Assembly (NCBI RefSeq): GCF_029961025.1
Contig: NZ_JASBVP010000007.1
Span: 62,001-126,000, forward strand
DNA length: 64,000 bases
Origin: Mycobacterium sp.
GTDB lineage: Bacteria; Actinomycetota; Actinomycetes; Mycobacteriales; Mycobacteriaceae
Direction of reading: 5' to 3'
Each line of letters opens with the position of its first letter. Positions within the stretch are counted from its first letter, which is position 1. The notes beneath the pieces are model-generated. The model made no database searches, was not told the origin of the DNA, and saw nothing but the letters and a program-made list of their open reading frames with translations. Of this stretch, positions 28,259-37,291 are shown piece after piece. The position numbers and the translations under genes are program-made.

Positions 28259-29128
28259 CTACTTGTGCAGCGTGAACTGGTGGACGTTGGTATACCCGTC
28301 GGCAAACAAGCTCCCACAGCCGGTGAGGTACTTCACATAGCGGTCATAGACCTCCTGCGACTGCGCCGCGAGGGCCTGGTCGCGGTGCGCCTGCAACGCG
28401 TCGGCCCACAGCGACAGGGTCCGCGGGTAGTGCTGCCCGAGCTCCTGCACCCCGGTCACGGTGAACCCGGCCCGGGTGGCGTGCTCGATGACCATGGCCA
28501 CCGTCGGCAGCTGACCACCGGGGAAGATCTCGGTGCAAATGAACCGAACGAAGCGGGCCATCCCCAAGGTCAGCGGCAGGCCGCGGCTGTTGCATTCGTC
28601 CTGGGTGATCGCGGTGATGGTGTGCAGCAGCATCGACCCGTCCTCGGGTAGCGCGCGGTAGGCCATCGTGAAGAAATCGGGATAGCGCTCGTGGCGGAAA
28701 TGCTCGAATGCGCCGATGGACACGATCCGGTCGACCGGCTCGTCGAATTCTTCCCAGCCCTGCAACCGCACGTCGACGTGGCGCGTCGTCGCGATCTCGG
28801 CCAGCTTCGCCTCGGCGTATTCGCGCTGACGTTCACTAAGCGTGAGCCCGATGACGTTGACGTCGTGGTTCTGGAGCGCCCGCTGCATCCCGCCGCCCCA
28901 CCCGCAGCCGATGTCCAGCAGCGTCATCCCCGGCTGAAGCCCCAGTTTTCCCAGCGCCAGATCGAACTTGGCGTTTTGGGCCTCGTCGAGGGTCATGTCG
29001 GGGCGCTCGAAATACCCGCAGGTGTAGCCCATCGTGGGCCCCAAGAACAGCTCGAAGAACTCGTTGGAAATGTCGTAGATCGACTGCAGTAACGCGTAGC
29101 GCGGCTCTAATTTGGACACGCTGGGCAA
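28259..29128 (-). CDS. mmaA1: Mycolic acid methyltransferase, MmaA1-like
   Basis: The 289-residue CMAS-family protein begins KLEPRYALLQSIYDISNEFF and YTCGYFE, closest to MmaA1, and occupies the mmaA1 position at the upstream end of the cluster. SAM motif [15 protein letters not shown] and IGAFEHFRHERYPDFF are present. However, the middle (HTITAITQDECNSRGLPL) is more like MmaA2/PcaA than MmaA1, so its precise reaction (trans-olefin formation with an adjacent methyl branch for MmaA1) is uncertain. Confidence 0.65.
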   Translation of the reverse strand: MPSVSKLEPRYALLQSIYDISNEFFELFLGPTMGYTCGYFERPDMTLDEAQNAKFDLALGKLGLQPGMTLLDIGCGWGGGMQRALQNHDVNVIGLTLSERQREYAEAKLAEIATTRHVDVRLQGWEEFDEPVDRIVSIGAFEHFRHERYPDFFTMAYRALPEDGSMLLHTITAITQDECNSRGLPLTLGMARFVRFICTEIFPGGQLPTVAMVIEHATRAGFTVTGVQELGQHYPRTLSLWADALQAHRDQALAAQSQEVYDRYVKYLTGCGSLFADGYTNVHQFTLHK

Positions 29129-29202
29129 TCGTTCCGTACGCGGCGGCCGCGATCAAGCGACGACCCCAACGGGGTGCTCGGGCGGCGTGGGCGCCGGTGA
29201 CG

Positions 29203-30141
29203 TCACCCCTCGGCGAAATTCCTCTTCAGCTCGCCGATGACCAGATCCCAGAGTTGCTCGGGCAGCTCGTGGCCCATGCCGTCGAGCAGCAGCAGGCGGG
29301 CGCCGCGGATGGCACGTGCCACCGCCCGTCCACCGGAGGGCCGCATCAGCTTGTCGGCGCGGCCGTGGATCACCACGGTCGGGGCGGTGATGCGCCGGTC
29401 ATAGCGCACCAGACTGCCGCTGCCCAGGATGGCGCTGAAGTGCCGCGCTATCCCCCACGGGTAGTAGCTGCGCCGGTAGCTTTCGATCGCCTCCGCGCGG
29501 ATCCGCTCCTCCGGAGCGGGGTAGCCGGGACTGCCGATGATCCGACTGACCCGCACGGCGTTGTCGACGATCACCTGCACCGGCGAGCCGGGCGGTGGCC
29601 CTTTGAGCAGCGCGAGCAGGGCGCGTGGTGCCGGCGGCGGCAGCAAAGGCCGGTTGTTGCTGGAGAAAATCACCGCCAGCGAGCGGGTCCGCTCGGCAAA
29701 CCGCGCCGCGAAGATCTGCGCGATCATGCCGCCCATCGACGCCCCGACGACGTGCGCGCGGTCGATCCCGAGGTGCTCCAGCAGCGCCGCGGCGTCGTCG
29801 GCCATGTGCTCCAGGGTGTAGACCGATCGGCTGGGGATTCCCAGCCAGAACTTGATCAGCCGGGGAACCAGCGGTCCGCTGCGGTGCCGCCGATCGGTCT
29901 TGCCGGACAGGCCGACGTCCCGATTGTCGTACCGGATGACGCGCAGCCCCTGGGCGACGAGCTTTTCACAAAAGCCGGTGCGCCACAGCAGCAGCTGCGC
30001 CCCCAGCCCCATGATCAGCAGCACCGCCGGGTGGTTGGGGTCGCCCATGTCCTCGTAATAGATCTCCAGATCACCCGACCGCGCGGTGCCGGATCGCACC
30101 ACGAGGGACCCGCTGGTGTCCGGCCGTGGGTCATCGCCCAT
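29203..30141 (-). CDS. lipG: Alpha/beta hydrolase LipG
   Basis: The 312-residue alpha/beta hydrolase has the nucleophile elbow VVGASMGGM (Ser in GxSxG), the oxyanion region LLIMGLGAQLLLW, and the acid/His pair in VIHGRADKLM and GMGHELPEQLW. M. tuberculosis LipG (Rv0646c) is a related phospholipase/thioesterase next to the mmaA genes. The ATG at 30141 overlaps the upstream kinase-like gene by 11 bp; an ATG five codons earlier is also possible. Confidence 0.87.
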   Translation of the reverse strand: MGDDPRPDTSGSLVVRSGTARSGDLEIYYEDMGDPNHPAVLLIMGLGAQLLLWRTGFCEKLVAQGLRVIRYDNRDVGLSGKTDRRHRSGPLVPRLIKFWLGIPSRSVYTLEHMADDAAALLEHLGIDRAHVVGASMGGMIAQIFAARFAERTRSLAVIFSSNNRPLLPPPAPRALLALLKGPPPGSPVQVIVDNAVRVSRIIGSPGYPAPEERIRAEAIESYRRSYYPWGIARHFSAILGSGSLVRYDRRITAPTVVIHGRADKLMRPSGGRAVARAIRGARLLLLDGMGHELPEQLWDLVIGELKRNFAEG

Positions 30142-31489
30142 GGGAGACACCGGCATCGGGGTTGTACTCGCGGCTGACCTCGACCATGAAGTTGGCGAAG
30201 TAGCCGGTGAGCTGCGGGTCGGACATCATCTGCCACGTCGGGGCCAGCAGCTTCAGGTAGCGCTCGACGTAGAGGAACTGCTTGCCGATCAGCACCAGCT
30301 CACGGGGCAGCTTGACGTCATAGGCGTCGGCCAGCGCCGAGAGCTGCCTGCCGATCTCCACGTACGACATGTCGCCGAGGGTCTTCATGGTCAGCGGGGT
30401 GGCGAAGGCCTCCAGGTCCTTGGCGGCCTGCGCCTGCGGGCGCGTGGTACCGACCGCACCCATCAGCACCACGATCTTGCCCGCAGCGGCGTGGTCCTTC
30501 TTCACCAGCAGCGCATACACCAGCTCGCGCAGCAGCCAGCGGGTGCGGGGGTCGATGCGGCCCATGATGCCGAAGTCGAAGAACACGATCTTGCCGTCGG
30601 CGTCGATGTAGATGTTTCCGGCGTGCAGGTCGCCGTGGAACAGGCCATGGCGCAGCCCGCCCTCGAAGAGGCTGAACAGCAGCGCCTTGACCAGCTTGGT
30701 GCCGTCGAACCCGGCCTTGCGGATCTCGGAGACGTTGTCGATGCGGATGCCGTGCACCCGCTCCATGGTCAGTACCCGCTCACTGGTGTAGTCCCAGTAC
30801 ACCTGCGGCACCCGGATGTCGCGACCCAGCGGGGAGGCGTTCATGTGCGCCACCCAGGCTTCCATCGACTGCGCCTCCAGGCGAAAGTCCAGCTCCTCGG
30901 CCAGGTTGTCGGCGAAATCCGCGACCACGTCTTGGGCCGAGAGCCGACGGCCCAGCTTGGCCAACTCGACCAGCTGGGCGAACCGTTTGAGGATCTGCAG
31001 GTCCGCGGCGACCCGGCGGCGGATGCCCGGCCGCTGAATTTTGACGACGACCTCTTCCCCGCTGCGCAGCGTGGCGTAATGCACCTGGGCGATCGACGCC
31101 GACGCGAACGGCTCCTCCTCGAAAGTGGCAAACAGCTCCGAGGGATCGCTGCCGAGCTCCTCGGCGACGAGTCTGCGCACTTCGGTGGGTTTGGCGGGCG
31201 GAACCGCGTCCAGCAGGCCGCGGAACTCCCGGGACAGCGACTCCCCGAACGCGCCGGGGCTGGAGGCGATGATCTGGCCGAACTTGACGTAGGTGGGTCC
31301 CAGGTCGGCGAAGGTGTGCGGCAGCTCCTTGATCACCTTGTATTGCCAGGGGCCGCGAGCGGGGAGCTTGCTCAGGACGCGGCCTGCGGTGCGGGTGAGC
31401 TGCCACCCCGTCACTGCGATCCGGGCCGCCTCGACCGGCAAGGACACCCGGCCCAGCTTGGCCGCCTCGCGGTGTTTGGTGGAACTCAT
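30131..31489 (-). CDS. ABC1/UbiB family atypical kinase (Rv0647c-type)
   Basis: The 452-residue protein carries the ABC1/UbiB hallmarks: a KxGQ motif (YVKFGQIIASSPGAF), the ATP-binding AQVHYATLRSGEEVVVKIQRPGI, the catalytic loop LFHGDLHAGN and the metal-binding VFFDFGIMG. Such proteins act in quinone or lipid metabolism. It is the first gene of a leftward run with lipG and then the mmaA genes, so a link to membrane or envelope lipids is reasonable. Confidence 0.9.
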   Translation of the reverse strand: MSSTKHREAAKLGRVSLPVEAARIAVTGWQLTRTAGRVLSKLPARGPWQYKVIKELPHTFADLGPTYVKFGQIIASSPGAFGESLSREFRGLLDAVPPAKPTEVRRLVAEELGSDPSELFATFEEEPFASASIAQVHYATLRSGEEVVVKIQRPGIRRRVAADLQILKRFAQLVELAKLGRRLSAQDVVADFADNLAEELDFRLEAQSMEAWVAHMNASPLGRDIRVPQVYWDYTSERVLTMERVHGIRIDNVSEIRKAGFDGTKLVKALLFSLFEGGLRHGLFHGDLHAGNIYIDADGKIVFFDFGIMGRIDPRTRWLLRELVYALLVKKDHAAAGKIVVLMGAVGTTRPQAQAAKDLEAFATPLTMKTLGDMSYVEIGRQLSALADAYDVKLPRELVLIGKQFLYVERYLKLLAPTWQMMSDPQLTGYFANFMVEVSREYNPDAGVSHGR

Positions 31490-31617
31490 CCCAGCAGTGT
31501 GCCAAATCGGTGCCGTGGGCTCCCAATGCGCGGCCGCCGGGCCCGGTGCGCCCGGCCGCCGCGCCGCCGGGTGCCGATCCGGCTGCCCGACGGCGAAAAC
31601 AACCGTAGGGTGCGGTA

Positions 31618-34600
31618 ATGCAGGTGATCTCCGCGGAGTCGACCGAGCTTTTCGTGGGGCCGCCGGACGCGCCGCAGCAGCTGGCCCGGGTCACCTACAC
31701 CGGGTGCGCGCGGCCCACGCCGGTTCGGGTCCGCGGCCCCGGCCTGACCGGGGAAGCGGTGGCGCCCCCGGGGGACGGCGCCGTGGAGATCCCGGTCACC
31801 GTCGCGGACCCGCTGGTCGGTGAGTGCCGGCCCGCGGAGGTGCACGCCGGCGGCGCCGGCACGCCGTTCCCGTTCACCGTGGCCGAACCCGGTTGGACGG
31901 TGTTCATGATCAGCCACTTTCACTACGACCCGGTGTGGTGGAACACCCAGGGCGCCTACACCAGCGAATGGCGCGCGGACCCGCCGGGGCCGGCCCGCCA
32001 GGTCAACGGCTTTGAACTGGTGCGCGCGCATCTGCACCGGGCGCGCCGCGAGCCCGAGTACAAGTTCGTGCTGGCCGAGGTGGACTACCTCAAGCCTTAC
32101 TGGGACACCCATCCCGAGGACCGCGCCGAACTGCGCCGGCTCATCGAAGACGGCCGCGTTGAGGTGCTGGGAGGCACCTACAACGAACCCAGCACCAACC
32201 TCGTCGGCCCGGAGACGACGATCCGTAACCTGGTGTGTGGCATGGGTTTTCAGCGCGACGTGCTGGGCGCGGAGCCCGCCACCGCCTGGCAGCTGGACGT
32301 GTTCGGCCACGACCCGCAGTTCCCCGGTATGGCCGCCGACGCCGGGTTGACGTCGAGTTCCTGGGCCCGCGGCCCGCACCACCAGTGGGGTCCGATGGCC
32401 GGCGGCGTGGCGCGGATGCAGTTTTCCAGCGAATTCGAATGGATCGCCCCGTCGGGGCGCGGTTTGCTGACCCACTACATGCCGGCGCACTATTCGGCGG
32501 GCTGGTGGCTGGACTCGTCGGCCTCGCTGGCCGAGGCCGAGCAGGCCGTTTATCGGCTCTACCGGGAGCTCAAAAAGGTGGCGCTGACCCGCAACGTGCT
32601 GTTGCCGGTCGGCACCGACTTCACGCCGCCCAACAACTGGGTGACCGCTATCCATCGGGATTGGGGCGCGCGCTACACCTGGCCGAAGTTCGTGTGCGCG
32701 CTGCCGCGGGAGTTTTTCGCCGCGGTGCGCGCCGAGCTGGCGGCGCGCGGGCGGCGACCATCGCCGCAAACCCGGGACATGAACCCCGTCTACACCGGTA
32801 AGGACGTGTCGTTCATCGACACCAAGCAAGCCGCCCGGGCCGCCGAACACACCCTGCTGGAGGCGGAGCGCTTCGCGGTATTCGCCGGGTTGTTGGCCGG
32901 CGCCGACTACCCGCAGGCCGCGCTGGCCAAGGCCTGGGTGCAGCTGGCCTACGGCGCGCACCACGACGCCGTCACCGGCTCGGAATCCGACCAGGTCTAC
33001 CTTGATCTGCTCACTGGTTGGCGCGACGCCTGGGAACTCGGCCGCGCCGTCCGGGACAACGCCGTGGCGTTGCTCTCCGATGTGGTGGCCGGCGACCGGC
33101 ACCCCACAGCGGTGGTGTGGAACCCGCTGGCGCACCGGCGCAGCGACATCGTGACCGCCCGGCTGCCGGGCGGTGGCGGGGTGCGGGTGATCGACCACGA
33201 CGGCGTCGAGGTGCCGGCCCAGGTCGAGCACGACGGACGCACGGTCCGCTGGCTGGCGCGCGACGTGCCGTCGCTGGGATGGCGGGCCTACCGGCTGGTG
33301 GCCGGGGCGGGGGCCGGCTGGGAGCCGATTGGCGGACACGAGATCGCCAACGAGCGCTACCGGCTGGCCGTCGACCCGGCTCGCGGCGGCGGGGTGTGCG
33401 CCCTGCACGCGGACGGGCACCAGCTGATCGCCGCCGGCCGGGTGGGCAACGAGCTCGCGCTCTACGAGGAATATCCGGAACATCCCGTCTCCGGGGAAGG
33501 CCCCTGGCAGCTGGCGCCCAAAGGGCCGGTCATCCGCTCCTCGGAAACACCCGCCGAAGTGCGTGCCTACACCGGCCCGCTGGGTCAGCGGCTGGTCGTC
33601 CGCGGCCGGATCGGCACACTGGCCCGCTATACCCAAACGCTCACGCTGTGGCACGGCGTGGCCCGGGTGGACTGTCGCACCCGGATCGACGAGTTCACCG
33701 CCGCGGACTGCGTGCTGCGGCTGCGTTGGCCGTGCCCGGTGCCGGGCGCCCTGCCCGTCAGTGAGGTGGGCGACGCGGTCGTCGGGCGCGGCTTCGCGTT
33801 GTGGCACGACCAGAAGACCGGCCGGTGCGTGGACGCCGCCCGGCACCCGTGGACGCTGGACAACCCCGCCTACGGCTGGTTCGGGCTGTCCTCGGCCGCG
33901 CGGGTGCGTGTCGGCGCGGGCGTGCGCGCGGTGTCGGTGGCCGAGGTGGTGGTGCCGAGCGAGTCGATGTCTCATCGCCTGGCGCGCGACCTGATGGTCG
34001 CGTTGGTCCGCTCCGGGGTCACCGCCACCTGTGGCAGCGCCGACAAGCCCCGCTACGGCGACCTCGAGGTCGACTCCAACCTGCCGGATTTGCGGATCGC
34101 GCTGGGCGGACCGGGTCAGAACGTGTTCACCGCGACCGTGCTGGCCGAGGCCGACCCGGTGTACACCGCCGAACTCGACCGGCAGCTGGCCGCGACCGGG
34201 CAGGCCCGGGTCTGGGTGCCGGCGGCGTCGCCGCTGACGGTGACCTGGGTGCCCGGCGCCGACCTGCGTCACCCGCGCGCGCTTCCGGTGCTGGTGATCG
34301 CGACCCGCGACGGGGCGCGGTTAGACGCGGCGATCGCGTCGCTCGCCGACGACCTCGCCGACGCGGAGATCACCGTCACCCAACGGGCCCCCTCGGGGCT
34401 GGGTCCCTTCGGTGGGCGGACGGTGGCGTTACTCAACCGCGGAACGCCGGGCTGTGCCGTCGACCCGGACGGCACCCTGCACATCGCGCTCCTGCGGTCC
34501 TGCACGGGCTGGCCGTCCGGGGTCTGGATCGACGAGCCGCGTCGCGTCGCGCCCGACGGCGGGGGCTTTCAGCTGCAGCATTGGACCCACACCTTCGACT

Positions 34601-35793
34601 ATGCGCTGATTTGCGGTGCGGGCGACTGGCGGCGCGCGGAGGTCCCGGCCCGCAGCGCGGAGTTCTCCCACCCGCTCATCGCCGTGATTGCGCGACGGCC
34701 CGCCGGCACCCTGGCGGCGGTGGGTTCGCTGCTGCGTGTCGAGCCGGCCGGCACGGTGCGGGTGGGCGCTCTCAAGGCGGCCGGCAACCCGCTAGCGCGC
34801 GGCAGCGCTCCGCGGGCGGATCCGGGCGCGGTGGCAATCCGCCTGGTCGAGACCACCGGTGTCGACACCGACGTGGCCCTCGACTCCCCGCTCGGCGCGG
34901 TGCGCGACGTGCACCACGCTAGCCTGCTCGAACAGCCCCGGCAGCGCGCGCGACGGGTCGCGCTGCGCGGCTTCCAGATCGCCACCCTGCTGGCCCGGCT
35001 CGACGTGCCCGAAGCGCTGGCGGGCCCGGCGGACCGGGGCGGCGCGCTGGCGCCCGAAGCCGAGGCCGCGCAGCCGCTCTACGCGCGCTATTGGCTGCAC
35101 AACCGCGGGCCCGCCCCGCTCGGCGGCTTGCCGGCCGTCGCCCACCTGCACCCCCGGTGGATAACCGCGCAACCGGGCGGCACCGTGGCGCTGCGGCTGA
35201 CCGCCGCCAGCGACTGCACCGATCGGGCGCTGAACGGCGTCATCGGGCTGCTCTGCCCGGGCGGCTGGACGGCCACGCCCCCCGCCGTACCGGTCACGCT
35301 GCGGCCCGGTGACCACCTGGAGGCCGACGTGGTGGTGACGGTCCCGGCGGCCGGGCAGGCAGGGCTGTATCCGGTGCGGGCTCAGCTGCGCCTCACCGGC
35401 AGCGAAGTGCCGTCGGCGTGGCGGCAGGTGGTCGAGGATGTGTGCACCGTGGCCGTCGGTGCGGTCGGGGAGGACCGGCTGCTCTATCTCGTCGACGGGC
35501 CGGCCGACGTCGACCTCGCGGCCGGCGACTCGGCGCGCCTGTCCGTCACGGTCGGCACCCACGCCCGCGCCGACCTGGCGCTGGAGGCGCACCTGATCAG
35601 CCCGTGGGGAACCTGGGAGTGGATCGGCCCAGCGGCACGCGGGGCCGTGCTGCCCGCTCGCAGCAGTGTCGAGCTGGGCTTCGACGTGACCCCGCCGGTG
35701 GGCCTGGAACCCGGTCAGTGGTGGGCCCTGGTGCGGATCGGCTGCGCGGGCCGGCTGGTTTACTCACCCGCGGTGAAGGTGACCGTGCGATGA
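31618..35793 (+). CDS. GH38 family alpha-mannosidase (Rv0648-type)
   Basis: This 1391-residue protein is longer than M. tuberculosis Rv0648 (about 1215). A beta-type N-terminal region of about 95 residues precedes the GH38 catalytic domain: SHFHYDPVWWN from residue 100 with zinc-binding His/Asp, and QLDVFGHDPQFPGM from residue 224 with the predicted nucleophile Asp226. AYGAHHDAVTGSESDQ marks the three-helix region, followed by large beta domains. No signal peptide is seen. It should release alpha-mannose from mannosides, with a ROK sugar kinase 51 bp downstream to use the product. Confidence 0.9.
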   Translation: MQVISAESTELFVGPPDAPQQLARVTYTGCARPTPVRVRGPGLTGEAVAPPGDGAVEIPVTVADPLVGECRPAEVHAGGAGTPFPFTVAEPGWTVFMISHFHYDPVWWNTQGAYTSEWRADPPGPARQVNGFELVRAHLHRARREPEYKFVLAEVDYLKPYWDTHPEDRAELRRLIEDGRVEVLGGTYNEPSTNLVGPETTIRNLVCGMGFQRDVLGAEPATAWQLDVFGHDPQFPGMAADAGLTSSSWARGPHHQWGPMAGGVARMQFSSEFEWIAPSGRGLLTHYMPAHYSAGWWLDSSASLAEAEQAVYRLYRELKKVALTRNVLLPVGTDFTPPNNWVTAIHRDWGARYTWPKFVCALPREFFAAVRAELAARGRRPSPQTRDMNPVYTGKDVSFIDTKQAARAAEHTLLEAERFAVFAGLLAGADYPQAALAKAWVQLAYGAHHDAVTGSESDQVYLDLLTGWRDAWELGRAVRDNAVALLSDVVAGDRHPTAVVWNPLAHRRSDIVTARLPGGGGVRVIDHDGVEVPAQVEHDGRTVRWLARDVPSLGWRAYRLVAGAGAGWEPIGGHEIANERYRLAVDPARGGGVCALHADGHQLIAAGRVGNELALYEEYPEHPVSGEGPWQLAPKGPVIRSSETPAEVRAYTGPLGQRLVVRGRIGTLARYTQTLTLWHGVARVDCRTRIDEFTAADCVLRLRWPCPVPGALPVSEVGDAVVGRGFALWHDQKTGRCVDAARHPWTLDNPAYGWFGLSSAARVRVGAGVRAVSVAEVVVPSESMSHRLARDLMVALVRSGVTATCGSADKPRYGDLEVDSNLPDLRIALGGPGQNVFTATVLAEADPVYTAELDRQLAATGQARVWVPAASPLTVTWVPGADLRHPRALPVLVIATRDGARLDAAIASLADDLADAEITVTQRAPSGLGPFGGRTVALLNRGTPGCAVDPDGTLHIALLRSCTGWPSGVWIDEPRRVAPDGGGFQLQHWTHTFDYALICGAGDWRRAEVPARSAEFSHPLIAVIARRPAGTLAAVGSLLRVEPAGTVRVGALKAAGNPLARGSAPRADPGAVAIRLVETTGVDTDVALDSPLGAVRDVHHASLLEQPRQRARRVALRGFQIATLLARLDVPEALAGPADRGGALAPEAEAAQPLYARYWLHNRGPAPLGGLPAVAHLHPRWITAQPGGTVALRLTAASDCTDRALNGVIGLLCPGGWTATPPAVPVTLRPGDHLEADVVVTVPAAGQAGLYPVRAQLRLTGSEVPSAWRQVVEDVCTVAVGAVGEDRLLYLVDGPADVDLAAGDSARLSVTVGTHARADLALEAHLISPWGTWEWIGPAARGAVLPARSSVELGFDVTPPVGLEPGQWWALVRIGCAGRLVYSPAVKVTVR

Positions 35794-35844
35794 GCATTCG
35801 GACGGCCCCGCCAACCCAGCGACGCCTCCACCGCTGACCCGGCC

Positions 35845-36753
35845 ATGCTGACCCTCGCTTTGGACATCGGCGGCACCAAGATCGCCGCCGGGCTGGTCGA
35901 GCCCGGCGGCGTCCTGGTGCACAGCACTCGCCACCCGACGCCGAATACCCTTGACGCGGAGGAGGTTTGGGCAGCGGTGGCAGAAGCCGCCAGCGACGCG
36001 CTGCGGGCCGCCGGCGGCAGAGTCCGGGCGGTGGGCATTGCCTCAGCCGGCCCCATCGACCGCCGGGCAGGCACCGTCAGCCCGATCAACATCGCGAGCT
36101 GGCGCGGTTTTCCGTTGCGGGACCGGGTCGCGGCGGTGGTGCCGGGGGTGCCGGTCCGGCTGGGTGGCGACGGCATCTGCATGGCCTTCGGCGAGCATCG
36201 GCACGGCGCCGGTCGGGGCGCCCGCTTCCTGCTGGGCATGGTGGTCTCTACCGGGGTGGGTGGCGGACTGGTGCTCGACGGCGCCGTCTACCACGGTCGA
36301 AGCGGCAACGCCGGTCACGTCGGTCACGTCGTGGTCGACCCCGACGGCCAGCCGTGCGCATGCGGGGGCCGCGGCTGTGTCGAGACGGTCGCCGCCGGCC
36401 CGTCGATGGTGCGATGGGCGCGGGCCAATGGCTGGGCCGGGTCACCCGGCGCGGGGGCCAGGGAGCTGGCCGCCGCGGCGGCGGCCGGTGATCCGGTGGC
36501 CCGGCAGGCATTTTGTCGTGGTGCGGCTGCGCTCGCGGTGGCGATCGCCTCGGTGGCGGCGGTGTGCGACATCGATCTTGTCGTCATAGGCGGTGGTGTC
36601 GCCGACTCCGGCGGGGTGCTCTTCGAGCCGCTGCGGGCGGCATTGCCCACGTACGCCGGCCTGGATTATCTGGCCGGCCTGCGGGTGGTGCCGGCGGAAC
36701 TCGGTGATGATGCCGGGCTGATCGGCGCGGCCGCCCTCGCCGGGCTCCGTTGA
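35845..36753 (+). CDS. ROK family sugar kinase (Rv0650-type)
   Basis: The 302-residue protein has the ROK phosphate-binding loop LALDIGGTKIAAGL at the N-terminus, GHVVVDPDGQPCACGGRGCVE with the Cys-rich zinc motif (CxCGxxGC) at about residues 157-174, and VVIGGGVADSG near the C-terminus. Family members phosphorylate glucose, mannose or related sugars. It follows the mannosidase gene closely, so both may work in mannoside recycling. M. tuberculosis has fabD2 between the two; it is not here. Confidence 0.88.
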   Translation: MLTLALDIGGTKIAAGLVEPGGVLVHSTRHPTPNTLDAEEVWAAVAEAASDALRAAGGRVRAVGIASAGPIDRRAGTVSPINIASWRGFPLRDRVAAVVPGVPVRLGGDGICMAFGEHRHGAGRGARFLLGMVVSTGVGGGLVLDGAVYHGRSGNAGHVGHVVVDPDGQPCACGGRGCVETVAAGPSMVRWARANGWAGSPGAGARELAAAAAAGDPVARQAFCRGAAALAVAIASVAAVCDIDLVVIGGGVADSGGVLFEPLRAALPTYAGLDYLAGLRVVPAELGDDAGLIGAAALAGLR

Positions 36754-36831
36754 GCGCTCTGGGTCACGCTTGACACATCCGTCACGGGATTCACCAGAGG
36801 TCGGGGTGCTCTTTTGCCCACCTACGAGCGA

Positions 36832-36981
36832 TTGTCGGGCTTCGGCCCGCGGCGTCGGCAGCCGTTAGTTAGTGGATCTGGCGTTCGCTACGGCGCGCGG
36901 CAGGCGGGCGCCTCGATCGGGTTCGAGGTCATCGCGGGGCTGGTCGAAGAGGTGCATCGTGAGTATGACGTCAACGTGTAA
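36832..36981 (+). pseudogene. Possible gene remnant ahead of the rplJ promoter
   Basis: One plus-strand frame ends in a protein-like stretch (GARQAGASIGFEVIAGLVEE followed by HREYDVNV) before a TAA at 36979. Only a TTG at 36832 could start it (49 codons) and the first 15 codons look non-coding. I do not recognise the family. It may be the 3' end of a lost gene or chance. Confidence 0.2.
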
Positions 36982-37060
36982 TCGCTCATAGGCGGGCAAA
37001 TTGGACCGTGACCCGCACGGTGATTCGGGTGGCGGCTGCGGCGCCGAGCCGCACCGTGTT

Positions 37061-37089
37061 TTGGCTGATCGCGGGGCCCACGCTATTGT
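37061..37089 (+). promoter_or_regulatory. Candidate SigA promoter of rplJ-rplL
   Basis: TTGGCT (37061-37066) and TATTGT (37084-37089) are spaced 17 bp, giving a start near 37096 and a leader of about 195 nt. In the rest of the 36754-37291 gap I see only a TTGACA at 36770 without a matching -10 and the possible remnant listed separately. Confidence 0.5.
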
Positions 37090-37095
37090 TGTTGA

Positions 37096-37291
37096 CGATC
37101 CACCGAAGACCGTTGGCCACCGAGAAATCGGTCGAAGGCCCGGGAGTGCCCCGGCGGCCCACGCAGGAGGACGAGGCATAAACCGTCGGCACCCGCCGAC
37201 GTCCGCCCCGATCGCGTCCTGCGGCGGGGCGTTTGTCGTTCCCGGGCCCGGCCGCGAACGGCAAGTCGCCGGAACTGCGAGGAGGGCGTGC
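37096..37291 (+). ncRNA. Putative ribosomal protein L10 leader with attenuator hairpin
   Basis: The untranslated leader before rplJ is long and structured. CGCCCCG (37204-37210) pairs with CGGGGCG (37225-37231) and is followed by TTT, like a terminator; upstream, CGTCGGC and GCCGACG (about 37184-37200) form another stem. L10(L12)4 binding to such leaders represses rplJL in many bacteria. Boundaries are inferred. Confidence 0.45.

Noticed and set aside
29205..29216. 12-bp palindrome (GGTGACGTCACC-type) at the lipG stop as an operator
   Set aside because: It is a single perfect dyad at a 3' end with no loop and no related copy nearby; chance is sufficient.
31486..34272. 928-codon minus-strand open frame
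   Set aside because: It is antisense to the GH38 mannosidase, whose catalytic motifs are unmistakable; its composition (Gly, His, Arg, Pro-rich) is typical of a GC-rich shadow frame.
37001..37291. 97-codon N-terminal extension of L10
   Set aside because: The upstream codons have no L10 homology, cover the predicted promoter and leader, and the internal ATG has a good ribosome site.
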